A program made the position numbers and the translations under genes. From Marinobacterium sedimentorum (GTDB lineage Bacteria > Pseudomonadota > Gammaproteobacteria > Pseudomonadales > Balneatricaceae): DNA of 64,000 nucleotides. The notes under the pieces are model-generated. The model saw nothing but the letters and a program-made list of their open reading frames with translations. It ran no database searches and was not told where the DNA came from. Below, in pieces: positions 43,693-54,535 of the stretch (position 1 is its first letter; every line of letters begins with the position of its first letter). The stretch covers positions 62,001 through 126,000 of the forward strand of contig NZ_JALDYX010000007.1 of the NCBI RefSeq assembly GCF_024267675.1. Reading direction: 5' to 3'.

Positions 43693-44712
43693 ATGAAACT
43701 TTCAACAAAAAAAATAACACTGGGATTAGCCACTGCCGCTGCCATGATTGCGCTGCAGACACAGGCCGCTGATATCGAGCTGACCCTGGGTCACGTCGAT
43801 CCCCAGGAATGGACCACCTCCAAAAAAGGCGCCGCTTCCAAGGTCTTCAAGGATCTGGTTGAAGCCGAGTCCGGTGGTCGCATCGCCGTGAACGTATACC
43901 CGGCCGGCCAGCTCGGTGGTGAAACCGACCTGCTGCAGTCCGCCCAGGAAGGCACGCTGAGCATGGCCATGGTATCCGGCGCCTACTCCAAGCTCTGCGC
44001 CGAAGCCTCGGTACTGGAAATTCCCTACCTGTTCCCGTCTGCTCCTATCGCCTGGGAAGTGCTGGACGGTGAGTTCGGCAAGGCGCTCGGTGAGCACTGC
44101 CTGCAAAAAACCGGCCTGCGCACCCTGGCCTACGCCGAAACCGGCTTTCGCAACTTCACCAACTCCAAGCGCCCGATCAACGAGCCCAAGGATCTGGAAG
44201 GTCTGAAAATCCGCGTCATGACCACGCCACTGTACGTCGAAATGGTCAAGGCTCTGGGTGGCGAGCCGACACCGATCGCCTGGCCTGAAGTACCCTCCGC
44301 TCTGGCGACCGGCGTCGTTGATGGTCAGGAAAACCCGGTCAGCGTGATTTATGGCAACAAGTTCTACGAAATGCAGAAGTACATCAGCCTGGATGGCCAT
44401 GTATATGGCACCGACTTCATCCTGATGAACGACGAGCTGCTGCAGAGCCTGAGCCCGCAGGATCAGGCCATCATCAAGCGCGCCGCCAAGGTCGCAGGTC
44501 TTGTCGGTCGTGCCATTCAGCAGATCAACTCCGCTGAAGGTCTGGCGAAACTGGCCGAAAACGGCATGGAAATCACCGTGCCCGATGCCGAGCAGATGGC
44601 CAAGTTCCAGAGCACCGCTCAGCCGGCCGTGATCGAGTGGCTCAAGGGCGAAATCGATCCGAGCTGGATCAACAAGGCTCAGGATGCGGTAAAAACTGCC
44701 TCCGCCGACTAG
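43693..44712 (+). CDS. dctP: TRAP transporter periplasmic solute-binding protein DctP
   Basis: Solute receptor of a TRAP transporter, 339 residues, with a signal peptide (MKLSTKKITLGLATAAAMIALQTQA, cleavage near residue 25). The family pattern is present: FKDLVEAESGGRIAVNVYPAGQLGGETDLLQ, the conserved Arg in GLKIRVMTTPLYVEM and VVDGQENP. ATG 43693 follows GGAGAGAAGC; the frame is open upstream to 43570 without a signal. Together with aroQ in the same operon, the likely ligand is quinate, shikimate or a related hydroaromatic acid. Confidence 0.95.
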   Translation: MKLSTKKITLGLATAAAMIALQTQAADIELTLGHVDPQEWTTSKKGAASKVFKDLVEAESGGRIAVNVYPAGQLGGETDLLQSAQEGTLSMAMVSGAYSKLCAEASVLEIPYLFPSAPIAWEVLDGEFGKALGEHCLQKTGLRTLAYAETGFRNFTNSKRPINEPKDLEGLKIRVMTTPLYVEMVKALGGEPTPIAWPEVPSALATGVVDGQENPVSVIYGNKFYEMQKYISLDGHVYGTDFILMNDELLQSLSPQDQAIIKRAAKVAGLVGRAIQQINSAEGLAKLAENGMEITVPDAEQMAKFQSTAQPAVIEWLKGEIDPSWINKAQDAVKTASAD

Positions 44713-44727
44713 TCTGCCCTGACCGTC

Positions 44728-44758
44728 AAACGCCGGAGGCGCTGAGCCTCCGGCGTTT
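44728..44758 (+). promoter_or_regulatory. Hairpin between dctP and dctQ
   Basis: Perfect 13-base arms AAACGCCGGAGGC and GCCTCCGGCGTTT, five-base loop, without a long T run. Probably an attenuator or mRNA-stabilising structure that makes the binding protein more abundant than the membrane subunits. Confidence 0.7.
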
Positions 44759-44790
44759 GCACAACTACCTGTTTTCCGGGATCACAGCTT

Positions 44791-45252
44791 ATGAAGCTCT
44801 TCTACAAAAAAGTCCTGTCCTGGCTGACAGGCAGTTCGCTGTTTATCGTCTTTGCGGTGGTGCTGGTCAGCAGCATGAGCCGCTATACCTTCAACGCCCC
44901 CATTCTGTGGAGCGAGGAAGTCGCCAAGTTCGCCATGATTTACGGCGCCATGTTTGGCAGCATCCTGTGCTACCTCGAAGGAATCCATATCAAGTTCAGT
45001 TTTGTGGAAGACAGCGTGCCTGCGCCCGTGCGCCGGCTACTGGCCATTGTCGTCGACCTGGTGTCCCTGGTGGCCGGTGCAGTTCTGGTCTGGTCCGGTT
45101 ACCTCTTTGTCCTCAAGCGTGGTGCCATCCTGGCGCCTGGAACCGGCTTGCCCATGTACCTGTTTCAGTCCGCCATGATTGCCGGCGGCATCGGCCTGGT
45201 ACTGGCGGCACTGATCAAGCTGTCTGAACACCGCACCGGCACCCCGGCCTGA
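44791..45252 (+). CDS. dctQ: TRAP transporter small permease DctQ
   Basis: Small membrane subunit, 153 residues, four predicted helices (SSLFIVFAVVLVSSMSRYTF; FAMIYGAMFGSILCYLEG; LLAIVVDLVSLVAGAVLVWSGYLF; the last near MIAGGIGLVLAALI). The motif SEEVAKFAMIYG is typical of DctQ. It lies between dctP and dctM. Confidence 0.93.
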   Translation: MKLFYKKVLSWLTGSSLFIVFAVVLVSSMSRYTFNAPILWSEEVAKFAMIYGAMFGSILCYLEGIHIKFSFVEDSVPAPVRRLLAIVVDLVSLVAGAVLVWSGYLFVLKRGAILAPGTGLPMYLFQSAMIAGGIGLVLAALIKLSEHRTGTPA

Positions 45253-45335
45253 CACTCAGGCAGCTGCACATCTGAACAAGAGCCAAGGCGTTGCTCAATT
45301 ACCGCTGAACGACGCCCAATAGAGCGAATAAGACT

Positions 45336-46604
45336 ATGGTTGGATTTCTGATACTGTTCGTACTGCTGGCGATCGGCAGCCCTATTGCGTTTGCCATTCT
45401 GCTGGCCGTGTTTGGGCATGTGTCCCAGACGCCGTTTTCCTTTGGTCTGGTCAGCCAGCGTATTTTCTCGGGCCTCGACTCCTTCGCCATCCTCGCCATC
45501 CCGCTGTTCGTGCTGGCGGGCGAGCTGATGAACGAGAGTGGCATTACCGGGCGCATCATCACTTTCGCCAATGCCCTGGTCGGCCACATGAAAGCCGGCC
45601 TGGCACAGGTGAATATCTGGGCCTCGGTGATCTTCGCAGGCCTGTCCGGCTCCGCCGTGGCAGACACCTCGGCCCTGGGTCGCATCTTTATTCCCACCAT
45701 GGAGAAAGAAGGTTACCCGCGGGATTTCGCCGCCGCCCTGACGGCCGCCTCCTCCGTGATAGGCCCCATGATCCCCCCCAGTATTCCGGTCATTATCTAC
45801 GCCCTGATCACCACCGGCGTATCGGTACCGGCACTGTTTCTGGCGGGCGTGGCCCCTGGCCTGCTGCTGGCCATTGGGCTTTCGATCTATGTGCGTTTTT
45901 TCGCCGCCCACTATGCGCCGCTGCGTAAAAAGCTGTCGAATAAAGAACGTTTCAAGGCCTTTGTCGACGCCCTGATTCCGCTGTTTATGCCGGTCTTTAT
46001 TGTTGGTTCCATCATTACCGGCGTCGTCACACCGACGGAAGCGGCAGCGCTGGCCGCGGGCTATGCCCTGGTCGCCGGCATGTTCGTGCTCAAGAGCCTG
46101 CATCTGAGCCAGCTGCCGCGCATATTCACCCGCGCCATGCGTGACTCGTCAATCATCCTGATCATTATTGCCGTGGTCGCTGCGGCCAACTGGATGCTGA
46201 CCTTCTCCCGCGTGCCCCAGACCGTCAGCAGCTTCGTGCTGGACGAAATTTCGAGCCCCTGGGTGTTCCTGATCGCGGTGAACCTGATTCTGCTGGTTGT
46301 CGGCCTGTTCCTTGAGGGCATCGCCGCCATGCTGATTCTGCTGCCGATCCTGCATCCCATCGCCATGAGCCTGGGAATTGATCCGACGCACTTTGGCATA
46401 GTCGTGATCTTCAACCTGATGATCGGGCTGGTTACGCCACCCATGGGTATCTGCCTGTTCGTATCCAACTCCATCGCCAATGTAGGCATGGGGGCGATAT
46501 CGCGCCGCATCATGCCCATGTTCCTGGTTGAGCTGCTGGTGCTGATCATCATCACCTTCATACCGCAGACCGTGACCTTTATACCCGGGCTCTTTGGCTA
46601 CTGA
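45336..46604 (+). CDS. dctM: TRAP transporter large permease DctM
   Basis: Large permease, 422 residues with about twelve helices and re-entrant loops. Family motifs include [33 protein letters not shown] and [11 protein letters not shown]. It drives sodium-coupled solute uptake with DctP/DctQ. 83 bases after dctQ and 17 before aroQ, all in one operon. Confidence 0.95.
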   Translation: MVGFLILFVLLAIGSPIAFAILLAVFGHVSQTPFSFGLVSQRIFSGLDSFAILAIPLFVLAGELMNESGITGRIITFANALVGHMKAGLAQVNIWASVIFAGLSGSAVADTSALGRIFIPTMEKEGYPRDFAAALTAASSVIGPMIPPSIPVIIYALITTGVSVPALFLAGVAPGLLLAIGLSIYVRFFAAHYAPLRKKLSNKERFKAFVDALIPLFMPVFIVGSIITGVVTPTEAAALAAGYALVAGMFVLKSLHLSQLPRIFTRAMRDSSIILIIIAVVAAANWMLTFSRVPQTVSSFVLDEISSPWVFLIAVNLILLVVGLFLEGIAAMLILLPILHPIAMSLGIDPTHFGIVVIFNLMIGLVTPPMGICLFVSNSIANVGMGAISRRIMPMFLVELLVLIIITFIPQTVTFIPGLFGY

Positions 46605-46621
46605 TCATCGGAGACTTTGAA

Positions 46622-47059
46622 ATGAGCACACGCATCTATGTACTGAATGGCCCGAACCTGAACCTGCTGGGCACTCGCCAGCCGGAGGTTTACGGCCATG
46701 AAACCCTGGCCGACGTGCAGCAACGCCTGATCGGCCGGGCCGCAGAACTGGGATTTGAGATTGATTTTTTCCAGAGCAATCACGAAGGGGAAATTATCGA
46801 CAAGATTCACGAAGCCCGCAGCCGGGCCGACGGCATTATCATCAACCCGGCAGCCTACAGCCACACCTCGGTGGCCATCCTGGATGCGCTGAACAGCTTC
46901 GAAAAGCCGGTCATCGAGGTGCACATTTCCAACATCCACAAGCGTGAAGCCTTCCGCCACCACTCCTTTGTCTCGGCGCGGGCCGAGGGGGTGATTGCAG
47001 GTCTGGGTACCAAGGGCTATCTGCTGGCGCTGGAGTACTTCGTCGAGGCAGGCCAATAA
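46622..47059 (+). CDS. aroQ: Type II 3-dehydroquinate dehydratase
   Basis: Dodecameric-type dehydroquinase, 145 residues, converting 3-dehydroquinate to 3-dehydroshikimate. Motifs: [19 protein letters not shown] (catalytic Tyr in VYG, Arg in TRQPE), [29 protein letters not shown] and [18 protein letters not shown] with the active-site His. Being the fourth gene of the TRAP operon points to a catabolic role (as QuiB), feeding quiC and the pca pathway. It could still also serve aromatic amino acid synthesis. Confidence 0.95.
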   Translation: MSTRIYVLNGPNLNLLGTRQPEVYGHETLADVQQRLIGRAAELGFEIDFFQSNHEGEIIDKIHEARSRADGIIINPAAYSHTSVAILDALNSFEKPVIEVHISNIHKREAFRHHSFVSARAEGVIAGLGTKGYLLALEYFVEAGQ

Positions 47060-47150
47060 AGTCCGCTTTTGTTATGCACGCCGCCGGCCAGCCAGCCGGT
47101 GGCACTCTCCTACCCTCGCCCCCGCCCTCTGCTCATCCCCTGCTTAATAT

Positions 47151-47651
47151 TTAATTGCGCCCGCTGGCGATCAGCACACTCTGATCGACAATTACTTCAG
47201 CCAGCGTTATCACCGTACGTGCCATCTCCCGAGACAGGTTGATCATCAGCAGGCCAAAGTCATCCGACGCTTGCAGGTGCAGCTCGTAAAACTGATCAGA
47301 CGAGATATGTACCAGGGTAGTGGGCTGCTGGGCCACACTGGTTGACCAGCGGTCGTGCAGGCCGATCATGTCGACGAAGCCCAGTTGTTCGCCATTGCGA
47401 TACAGCCGCGTCAGCGCATCCCGGTCGTGATGGTGCATATAGAGGGCGATAGAGCCCCGGAGAATGACATAGAAGCCGCGGGTCTTGTCACCCGGGCGGT
47501 ACAGCACCTCGCCCTGGGAGAGCTCAGATACCTGGCCGTTTTCGAGCAGGCTGAGAATGGTGCCGTCCTGCAGCGCCCCGAAGGTCGACAGGGCACGAAA
47601 GTAATCCTCCCCCCAACGCTGCCACAGATCATTACCAGCAATAGTGCGCAT
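47151..47651 (-). CDS. Stand-alone cyclic-nucleotide-binding domain protein
   Basis: A 166-residue protein consisting of a cNMP-binding beta-roll (GEVLYRPGDKTRGFYVILRGSIALYMHHHDRDALTRLYRNGEQLGFVDMIG, residues about 45-105) followed by a helical segment (DFGLLMINLSREMARTVITLAEVI). Crp/Fnr regulators carry a further 70-residue HTH domain; it is missing here, so this is unlikely to bind DNA. Fnr-type iron-sulfur cysteines are also absent. It may be a signalling adaptor or a truncated regulator. The ATG at 47651 is used; next to folE without an obvious functional link. Confidence 0.75.
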   Translation of the reverse strand: MRTIAGNDLWQRWGEDYFRALSTFGALQDGTILSLLENGQVSELSQGEVLYRPGDKTRGFYVILRGSIALYMHHHDRDALTRLYRNGEQLGFVDMIGLHDRWSTSVAQQPTTLVHISSDQFYELHLQASDDFGLLMINLSREMARTVITLAEVIVDQSVLIASGRN

Positions 47652-47742
47652 CACTCATGCCCCCCGCTTTGGAGACTGCCAATCTCTCTGTAGGCAGTGT
47701 GGCGGGCTCAGCGTTTCCCCCAGGCCCGCCCGGGTATCATAT

Positions 47743-48381
47743 TCAGCCGAGAAATTCGGCTCTTGTGCGGGCGTTGCTTTTAAAGCTGCCGCCCAGTGCC
47801 GTGGTTTCGGTCTGGGAGTTGGCATCCATGACCCCGCGGGACTTAACGCAGTAGTGTACCGCACTGATACTGACGGCCACGTTGTCTGTGCCAAGCAGCG
47901 TCTGCAACGCCACCAGAATCTGCTGTGTCAGGCGTTCCTGTACCTGCGGGCGCTGGGCGAAGAAACGTACAATTCGGTTGATCTTGGACAGGCCGATAAT
48001 GGTCTGATCCGGAATATAGGCCACCTTGGCCACGCCATCAATCGTCACGAAGTGGTGCTCACAGGTGCTGACGACACTGATGTCCCGCACCTTGACCATT
48101 TCCTCCACCTGCATCTTGTTCTCGATCAGCGCCATCTTTGGAAAGCGGGCGTAATCGAGGCCGGCGAAGATCTCGTTGACATACATCTTGGCAATGCGAT
48201 GCGGCGTTTCCGCCAGGCTGTCATCACTGAGGTCCAGCCCCAGCGTGCCAACCACTTCGGTCATCAAGCTTTTGATGCGTTCGTACTTCTGTTCGCTGCT
48301 CATGCCGTTCTCCTGCAGCGGAGTTTCCAGGCCCCGAGCGATCAGCACTTCACGAACAATCTGCGCTTCATTGGATATCAT
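47743..48381 (-). CDS. folE: GTP cyclohydrolase I
   Basis: First enzyme of tetrahydrofolate (and pterin) synthesis, 212 residues, forming 7,8-dihydroneopterin triphosphate from GTP. The zinc ligands and active site are visible in STCEHHF and HYCVKSRGV, with [26 protein letters not shown] and a C-terminal RTRAEF. Monocistronic appearance. A pterin-linked reason for its position here is not evident. Confidence 0.95.
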   Translation of the reverse strand: MISNEAQIVREVLIARGLETPLQENGMSSEQKYERIKSLMTEVVGTLGLDLSDDSLAETPHRIAKMYVNEIFAGLDYARFPKMALIENKMQVEEMVKVRDISVVSTCEHHFVTIDGVAKVAYIPDQTIIGLSKINRIVRFFAQRPQVQERLTQQILVALQTLLGTDNVAVSISAVHYCVKSRGVMDANSQTETTALGGSFKSNARTRAEFLG

Positions 48382-48720
48382 TTTTCCATCCTGGGTTTGA
48401 CGGGAATGCGAGAGTTCCCAGATTCGGATTCCCGTACCTTTTACTTTTTATTCGATAGGGCAACTGTCTGCGTGAAACCTGCTCGCAGGTTTTTTATCAG
48501 AATCGCAAGGGTTTGCCTTGCGTTGGTAACGCGATATTAACAATCGGCAGCGCCGCTGAATACTTTATATAAGAAAACCGGATCAGATTGCTCTGATCCG
48601 GTTCAATTCCGGTGTTTTCAAGGGCCTATACAGGACATCTGATCTGGCAGCCGCCCAGGCCGTGCCCGAAAACGCCACTGCTAAAATCCTTTAACTAACG
48701 TGCTACAACTCATTCCAGCC
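48382..48720. other. Intergenic region between folE promoter and mmsA terminator
   Basis: 339 bases. The left part should contain the folE promoter. The right part holds the strong hairpin at 48576-48603. No gene recognised. Confidence 0.5.
48571..48603 (-). terminator. Terminator of the aminotransferase-mmsA operon
   Basis: Perfect 12-base arms AACCGGATCAGA and TCTGATCCGGTT with loop TTGC. On the minus strand it is followed by TTTTCTTATAT, giving a rho-independent terminator about 120 bases after the mmsA stop. Confidence 0.85.
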
Positions 48721-50211
<1,491 letters not shown>

Positions 50212-50248
50212 GCTGTTGCCTCCGTCAATGTGTTGTAGTCGCGGTCGT

Positions 50249-51592
50249 TCAGTCGAGTTCGGCGAAGGCATCGCCCAGGGCATTGATCACCCGGTCAATT
50301 TCTTCAGGCTCGACGATAAAGGGCAGGCCCAGCTGGATGGTGTCGCCGCCGTAACGCACGTAGAAGCCCTTCTCCCAGCACTTCATGGCAATTTCATAAG
50401 GCCGACGCGCCGGCTCGCCGGGGTAGCTTTCAATCTGCAGGGCACCGGCCAGACCGTAGTTGCGGATATCGCTGATATAGCGCGTACCCTTGAGGCTGTG
50501 CAGCGCGTTCTCGAACACCGGGCTCATTTCCTTAACCCGGTTGATCAGGTTGTCGTTCTGCAGAATATCCAGCGACGCCAGGGCCGCGGCACAGGCTACC
50601 GGGTGACCGGAGTAGGTATAGCCGTGGGGCAGTTCCAGCATGTATTCAGGCCCGCCCTGCTCCATGAAGGTCTGGTAGATCTCACCTTTGCAAATCACCG
50701 CACCCATAGGTACTGCGCCGTTGGTCAACTGCTTGGCGACGTTCATGATGTCCGGCACCACGCCGAATTCTTCGGCGCCTGTCATGGAGCCCATGCGGCC
50801 AAAGCCGGTAATGACCTCGTCAAAGATCAGCAGAATGTCGTGCTGATCGCAGATCTCGCGCAGGCGTTTCAGGTAGCCCACAGGCGGCGGAATAACGCCG
50901 GCGGAGCCCGCCATCGGCTCGACGATCACGGCCGCGATATTGCTGGCATCGTGCAGCGCGATCAGCTCGAGCAGATCCTCGGCCTTGTCGGCGCCCACTT
51001 CCGGCATGCCACGGGTAAAGGCATTTTCCTTCAGCAGCGTATGGGGCAGGTGATCGGCATCGATGCCCTGGCCAAACAGGGCCCGGTTGGCACCGATACC
51101 GCCCAGGCTAATACCGCCGAAGTTAACACCGTGGTAGCCCTTGGCACGGCCGATCAGCTTGGTCTTGCTGGCCTTGCCCTTCTTGCGCCAGTAAGCGCGG
51201 GCGATCTTCAGCGAGGTATCGGCACTCTCTGAACCGGAACCGGTGTAGAACACATAATCGAGCCCCTTGGGGGTCAGCTCGCGGATGCGGTGCGCCAGCT
51301 CAAACGCCTTGGGGTGGCCGTGCTGAAACGCCGGCGCATAGTCGAGTTCGCGCAGCTGCCTGGAGACCGCCTCGGCGATCTCGGGCCTGTTGTGACCGGC
51401 GCCGCAGGTCCACAGACCCGACAGGCCATCGAAGATGCGACGGCCATCGGCCGTCTTGTAGTAGGCACCTTCGGCACCAACAATGATGCGCGGGTCGGCC
51501 TTGAACTGACGGTTGGCCGTGTACGGCATCCAGTAGGCATCGAGCTGCTCGGCGCTGAGCCCGGCGGTTTTGCTAGTATCCAGTTCAGACAT
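50249..51592 (-). CDS. Omega-amino acid--pyruvate aminotransferase (class III)
   Basis: PLP-dependent transaminase of 447 residues. The PLP lysine is in DIMNVAKQLTNGAVPMG, the cofactor Asp in LLIFDEVITGFGRMG, and the N terminus AYWMPYTANRQFKADPR is typical of beta-alanine:pyruvate aminotransferases. It likely moves the amino group of beta-alanine (or another omega-amino acid) to pyruvate, giving malonate semialdehyde for MmsA. The start at 51592 follows AAGGGGTATGCC. Divergent from a LysR regulator. Confidence 0.93.
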   Translation of the reverse strand: MSELDTSKTAGLSAEQLDAYWMPYTANRQFKADPRIIVGAEGAYYKTADGRRIFDGLSGLWTCGAGHNRPEIAEAVSRQLRELDYAPAFQHGHPKAFELAHRIRELTPKGLDYVFYTGSGSESADTSLKIARAYWRKKGKASKTKLIGRAKGYHGVNFGGISLGGIGANRALFGQGIDADHLPHTLLKENAFTRGMPEVGADKAEDLLELIALHDASNIAAVIVEPMAGSAGVIPPPVGYLKRLREICDQHDILLIFDEVITGFGRMGSMTGAEEFGVVPDIMNVAKQLTNGAVPMGAVICKGEIYQTFMEQGGPEYMLELPHGYTYSGHPVACAAALASLDILQNDNLINRVKEMSPVFENALHSLKGTRYISDIRNYGLAGALQIESYPGEPARRPYEIAMKCWEKGFYVRYGGDTIQLGLPFIVEPEEIDRVINALGDAFAELD

Positions 51593-51673
51593 GGCATACC
51601 CCTTGTTATTAAATCGGCGATGATCTGTGGGTGACTCTGTATAGACCGAGTGTGCCGAAGCACTACTGTAAAT

Positions 51674-51748
51674 TAAACACAAACATATTAATCTTTAGGC
51701 AAGTGTTTACTTAACTTACAATCGGGCCTTGATGTACCCTTAAGGGTA
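51674..51748. promoter_or_regulatory. Divergent promoter region with two symmetric elements
   Basis: TAAACAC (51674-51680) and GTGTTTA (51703-51709) form an inverted repeat; TACCCTTAAGGGTA at 51735-51748 is a perfect 14-base palindrome 25 bases before the LysR start. Both are candidate sites for the LysR protein controlling itself and the aminotransferase-mmsA operon. Confidence 0.5.
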
Positions 51749-51773
51749 GCCAAAAGAATCAAGGAGTTGCGCC

Positions 51774-52700
51774 ATGAAGCCCCGCAAGCCCGTGCTGCCC
51801 GGCCAGCTGAGTGATACCGACCTGCGCCTGCTGCGCATCTATCGCAAGGTGGTGGAGTGCGGCGGCTTTTCCGCCGCCGAAGTGGAGCTGAATATCAGCC
51901 GGGCGGCCATCAGCATCGCCATGAATGACCTTGAAAGCCGCCTGGCACTGCGCCTGTGTCAGCGCGGGCGCAGCGGTTTTTCCCTGACAGAGGAAGGCAG
52001 CGAGGTATACGAGGCCACACTGCAGCTGCTGGCGGCGATTGAGGGCTTTCGCACCCGGGTCAACGGCCTGCATGCCCAGCTCAAGGGCGAGCTGAATATC
52101 GGCATCACCGACAACCTGGTCACCATGCCGAAAATGCACATTACCAATGCCCTGAACGCGCTCAAGCTGCGCGGCGACATCCGCATCAATATCCGCATGA
52201 TTCCCCCCACCGAAATCGAACTCGGCGTACTGGACGGTCGCCTGCACACAGGCGTGATCCCGGCGTTGAAAACGCTACCGGGGCTGCATTACCGCCTGCT
52301 CTATGAAGAAGAATCACTGCTCTACTGCAGCTACCAGCATGCACTTTTCGATGCCGCCAGCATCAGCGCCAAACAACTGGCGTCCTGCGATGCCGTACTG
52401 CCCGCCTACGCCCAGACGGCCCAGGTTAAAACCCTGCACGAGCCACTCAAGGCCGCAGCTTCCGCCACCGACCGCGAAGGCATCGCCTTTCTGATTCTCA
52501 CCGGCCAGTACATCGGTTTTCTGCCGACCCACTACGCTGAACGCTGGATACGCGACGGCCTGATGCGGGCCTTGAACCCGACGCAATACCGCTATATCAC
52601 CCAGTACAGCGCCATCACCCGCAAGGGCGCACCCTCGAATCTGGTGCTGGAAAGTTATCTGGAAGAGCTGGATCAGCTGATACAGGCAGAAACTGCCTAG
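51774..52700 (+). CDS. LysR-type transcriptional regulator
   Basis: LysR-type factor of 308 residues with helix-turn-helix LRLLRIYRKVVECGGFSAAEVELNISRAAISIAMNDLESRLALRLCQRGRSG and an effector domain. It is divergent from the omega-aminotransferase gene with a 180-base interval holding symmetric sites, so it probably regulates beta-alanine or amine degradation. AAGGAGTTGCGCC gives a clear ribosome site for ATG 51774. Confidence 0.92.
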   Translation: MKPRKPVLPGQLSDTDLRLLRIYRKVVECGGFSAAEVELNISRAAISIAMNDLESRLALRLCQRGRSGFSLTEEGSEVYEATLQLLAAIEGFRTRVNGLHAQLKGELNIGITDNLVTMPKMHITNALNALKLRGDIRINIRMIPPTEIELGVLDGRLHTGVIPALKTLPGLHYRLLYEEESLLYCSYQHALFDAASISAKQLASCDAVLPAYAQTAQVKTLHEPLKAAASATDREGIAFLILTGQYIGFLPTHYAERWIRDGLMRALNPTQYRYITQYSAITRKGAPSNLVLESYLEELDQLIQAETA

Positions 52701-52714
52701 CAGCCAGCCCTGCT

Positions 52715-53872
52715 TTACTGTATCCCAGGGCCGAAAAAGAACGGCCGCAAGCGTGCGCCCAGCCAGACCCCGGGCAGCACAGCCGCAAACCAGAGCCAGC
52801 CATGCAGGCTGGTGGAGGCAATGCCCGAGACCAGGGCACCTATGGTGCAGCCAAAGGCAATGCGCGCACCGTAGCCCATCAGCAGGCCACCGAGCATGGC
52901 CGCTATGATGGCGCCTGGCCTGAGATCCCAGCGCCAGGCCCAGCGCCCCGCCGCAAGCGCTGCACCCAGGGCCCCGAGCACCAGGCCGATATCCATCAGG
53001 GAGGTCACATCCTGCAGCAGGTCATTCGCCAGGGCGGCGGACTGAAAGGGCGCCTGCCAGAATGCCGAGCTGGCCGGATTCCAGCCCAGCAGCGTGGCGA
53101 CCTTGGCACCCCCGAGCGCATAGGCCCAGGTGATGCTCCAGGGATGGCCGGCCAGCGCCAGGGTCGCCATGTTCAGTAACGCCAGCGCCGTGGCGCCGAC
53201 CCACAAGGGCCAGACTGCGCGGGAATGCCTGGCCACGGCAGGGCGCAGGCCCGCGAGCCACCAGAGTGCGGCGATCAGGATCAGTTGCAGCGCTGCTGCC
53301 GGCCACCAGCCCAGCACCTGACCCAGCACCACCGCGTTTATGCCCGGCAGACTCTGCCACCAGCCCATCTGCAGACTGGCCAGAAAGGAGCCGGCACAAA
53401 AGGTCGCAATCACCAGCAGCATGCGGCCATTGCCAGCACCCAGGCTATAGAGGGTGCCGGAACCACAACCACCGCCGAGCTGCATGCCTACCCCAAACAG
53501 CAAGGCACCTGCCGCCACCTGCACCCCGACGGGCGCGCCCGAGCCCCCCAGGGCCTGGCCGAAGACTTCACCCAGGGACAGCAGCGGCGCAAACGCCAGG
53601 GTCGTCAGGCCAATCAGCGCAAGCGGTGCACGCAGCGCGCGGGTATCAAACTCCAGCACGAAACGGCGCAGGCTGGCGGTAAAGCCGATTTCGGTCAGCA
53701 CCAGCACCGCCCCCATCAGCAGACTGACGCCAAAGAGCGCCAGGTGACGCCCACCACTGGCGCCGAACGCAGCCAAGCCAAGGCCTGCAACAAGCAAAAT
53801 CCAGCCCGCCGCCCAGCGCAGTCTGGCTGCCGGCAACAATGGCAAAACCGGATTCGGCTTATTCAGTGGCAT
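52715..53872 (-). CDS. YeeE/YedE family membrane protein
   Basis: Membrane protein of 385 residues with ten or so helices arranged as two YeeE/YedE (DUF395) units. The conserved cysteine motifs are present: FGVGMQLGGGCGSGTLY and RIAFGCTIGALVSG. The family transports sulfur compounds (TsuA moves thiosulfate via such Cys residues). ATG 53872 overlaps the end of the DUF302 gene by 14 bases, suggesting translational coupling. Upstream in-frame ATGs at 53896 and 53947 lie deeper inside that gene and are less likely. Confidence 0.88.
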   Translation of the reverse strand: MPLNKPNPVLPLLPAARLRWAAGWILLVAGLGLAAFGASGGRHLALFGVSLLMGAVLVLTEIGFTASLRRFVLEFDTRALRAPLALIGLTTLAFAPLLSLGEVFGQALGGSGAPVGVQVAAGALLFGVGMQLGGGCGSGTLYSLGAGNGRMLLVIATFCAGSFLASLQMGWWQSLPGINAVVLGQVLGWWPAAALQLILIAALWWLAGLRPAVARHSRAVWPLWVGATALALLNMATLALAGHPWSITWAYALGGAKVATLLGWNPASSAFWQAPFQSAALANDLLQDVTSLMDIGLVLGALGAALAAGRWAWRWDLRPGAIIAAMLGGLLMGYGARIAFGCTIGALVSGIASTSLHGWLWFAAVLPGVWLGARLRPFFFGPGIQ

Positions 53873-54347
53873 CACGGGCGATGGCAGCAAAGACATCGTC
53901 CAGCTCCCGCGCCATTTCATCCAGCGCGGGGCTGGCGTAAGGGGCAAAGGTGCTGCTCGGTGTCGCCCAGCTCAGACTGGTGCTGCCATCGGCATTTTCG
54001 GTCAGGTAAAAGCGCAACGGCGCTTCGATACCCGCGGCGATACTGGCATCCAGCATGCGCACGGCATAGTCGTTGCGATAAACCCCCACAACCAGGTTGC
54101 CAGGAATACTGACCCCGCGTGAGGCCGCGCCCTGGCTGGCACTGGCCTGGGTGACCACCAGCATCTTGTTCGCCACCACCGCCGCCGCCAGGCGCTCATG
54201 CAGCTGCGCAAAGCTCTGGGCGCTGTCGATACGGCGCACCTCGTCGGCAGCCTGGGCCTGCAGCGATGGCAGACTCAATATCATCCAGACTGCGGCCAGC
54301 CGCAGGCTGCGTTGCAGGTTAAACAGGGAAAAAAGGGTCCGGGTCAT
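53859..54347 (-). CDS. DUF302 domain protein, exported
   Basis: A 162-residue protein with an N-terminal signal peptide (LAAVWMILSLPSLQAQA, ending near residue 33) and a DUF302 domain (SFAQLHERLAAAVVANKMLVVTQASASQGAASRG, then LVVGVYRNDYAVRMLDASIAAGIEAPLRFYLTEN). Function of the family is not established. Overlapping with a YeeE/YedE gene, an arrangement suggesting a shared role in periplasmic sulfur or redox chemistry. Confidence 0.85.
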   Translation of the reverse strand: MTRTLFSLFNLQRSLRLAAVWMILSLPSLQAQAADEVRRIDSAQSFAQLHERLAAAVVANKMLVVTQASASQGAASRGVSIPGNLVVGVYRNDYAVRMLDASIAAGIEAPLRFYLTENADGSTSLSWATPSSTFAPYASPALDEMARELDDVFAAIARDATE

Positions 54348-54474
54348 CAGACTGTCTCCATCGTTTTGAAGGGCATCGACTGTAAATCACCAGGTACAAG
54401 CATCGACCAGCGCCGGGAAAAAGCACCATCAAGAATGCACCTGTACTCTAGAAGACGAAGCTGAGCCAGAACTG

Positions 54475-54500
54475 AAAAAGCCCAGGCACAAGACCTGGGC
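54475..54500 (-). terminator. Porin gene terminator
   Basis: GCCCAGG and CCTGGGC arms with a seven-base loop, followed on the minus strand by five T. It lies 36 bases downstream of the porin stop. Confidence 0.75.
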
Positions 54501-54535
54501 AAGAACATCAAAGGGGAAATCCTTATGCGGCGAAC

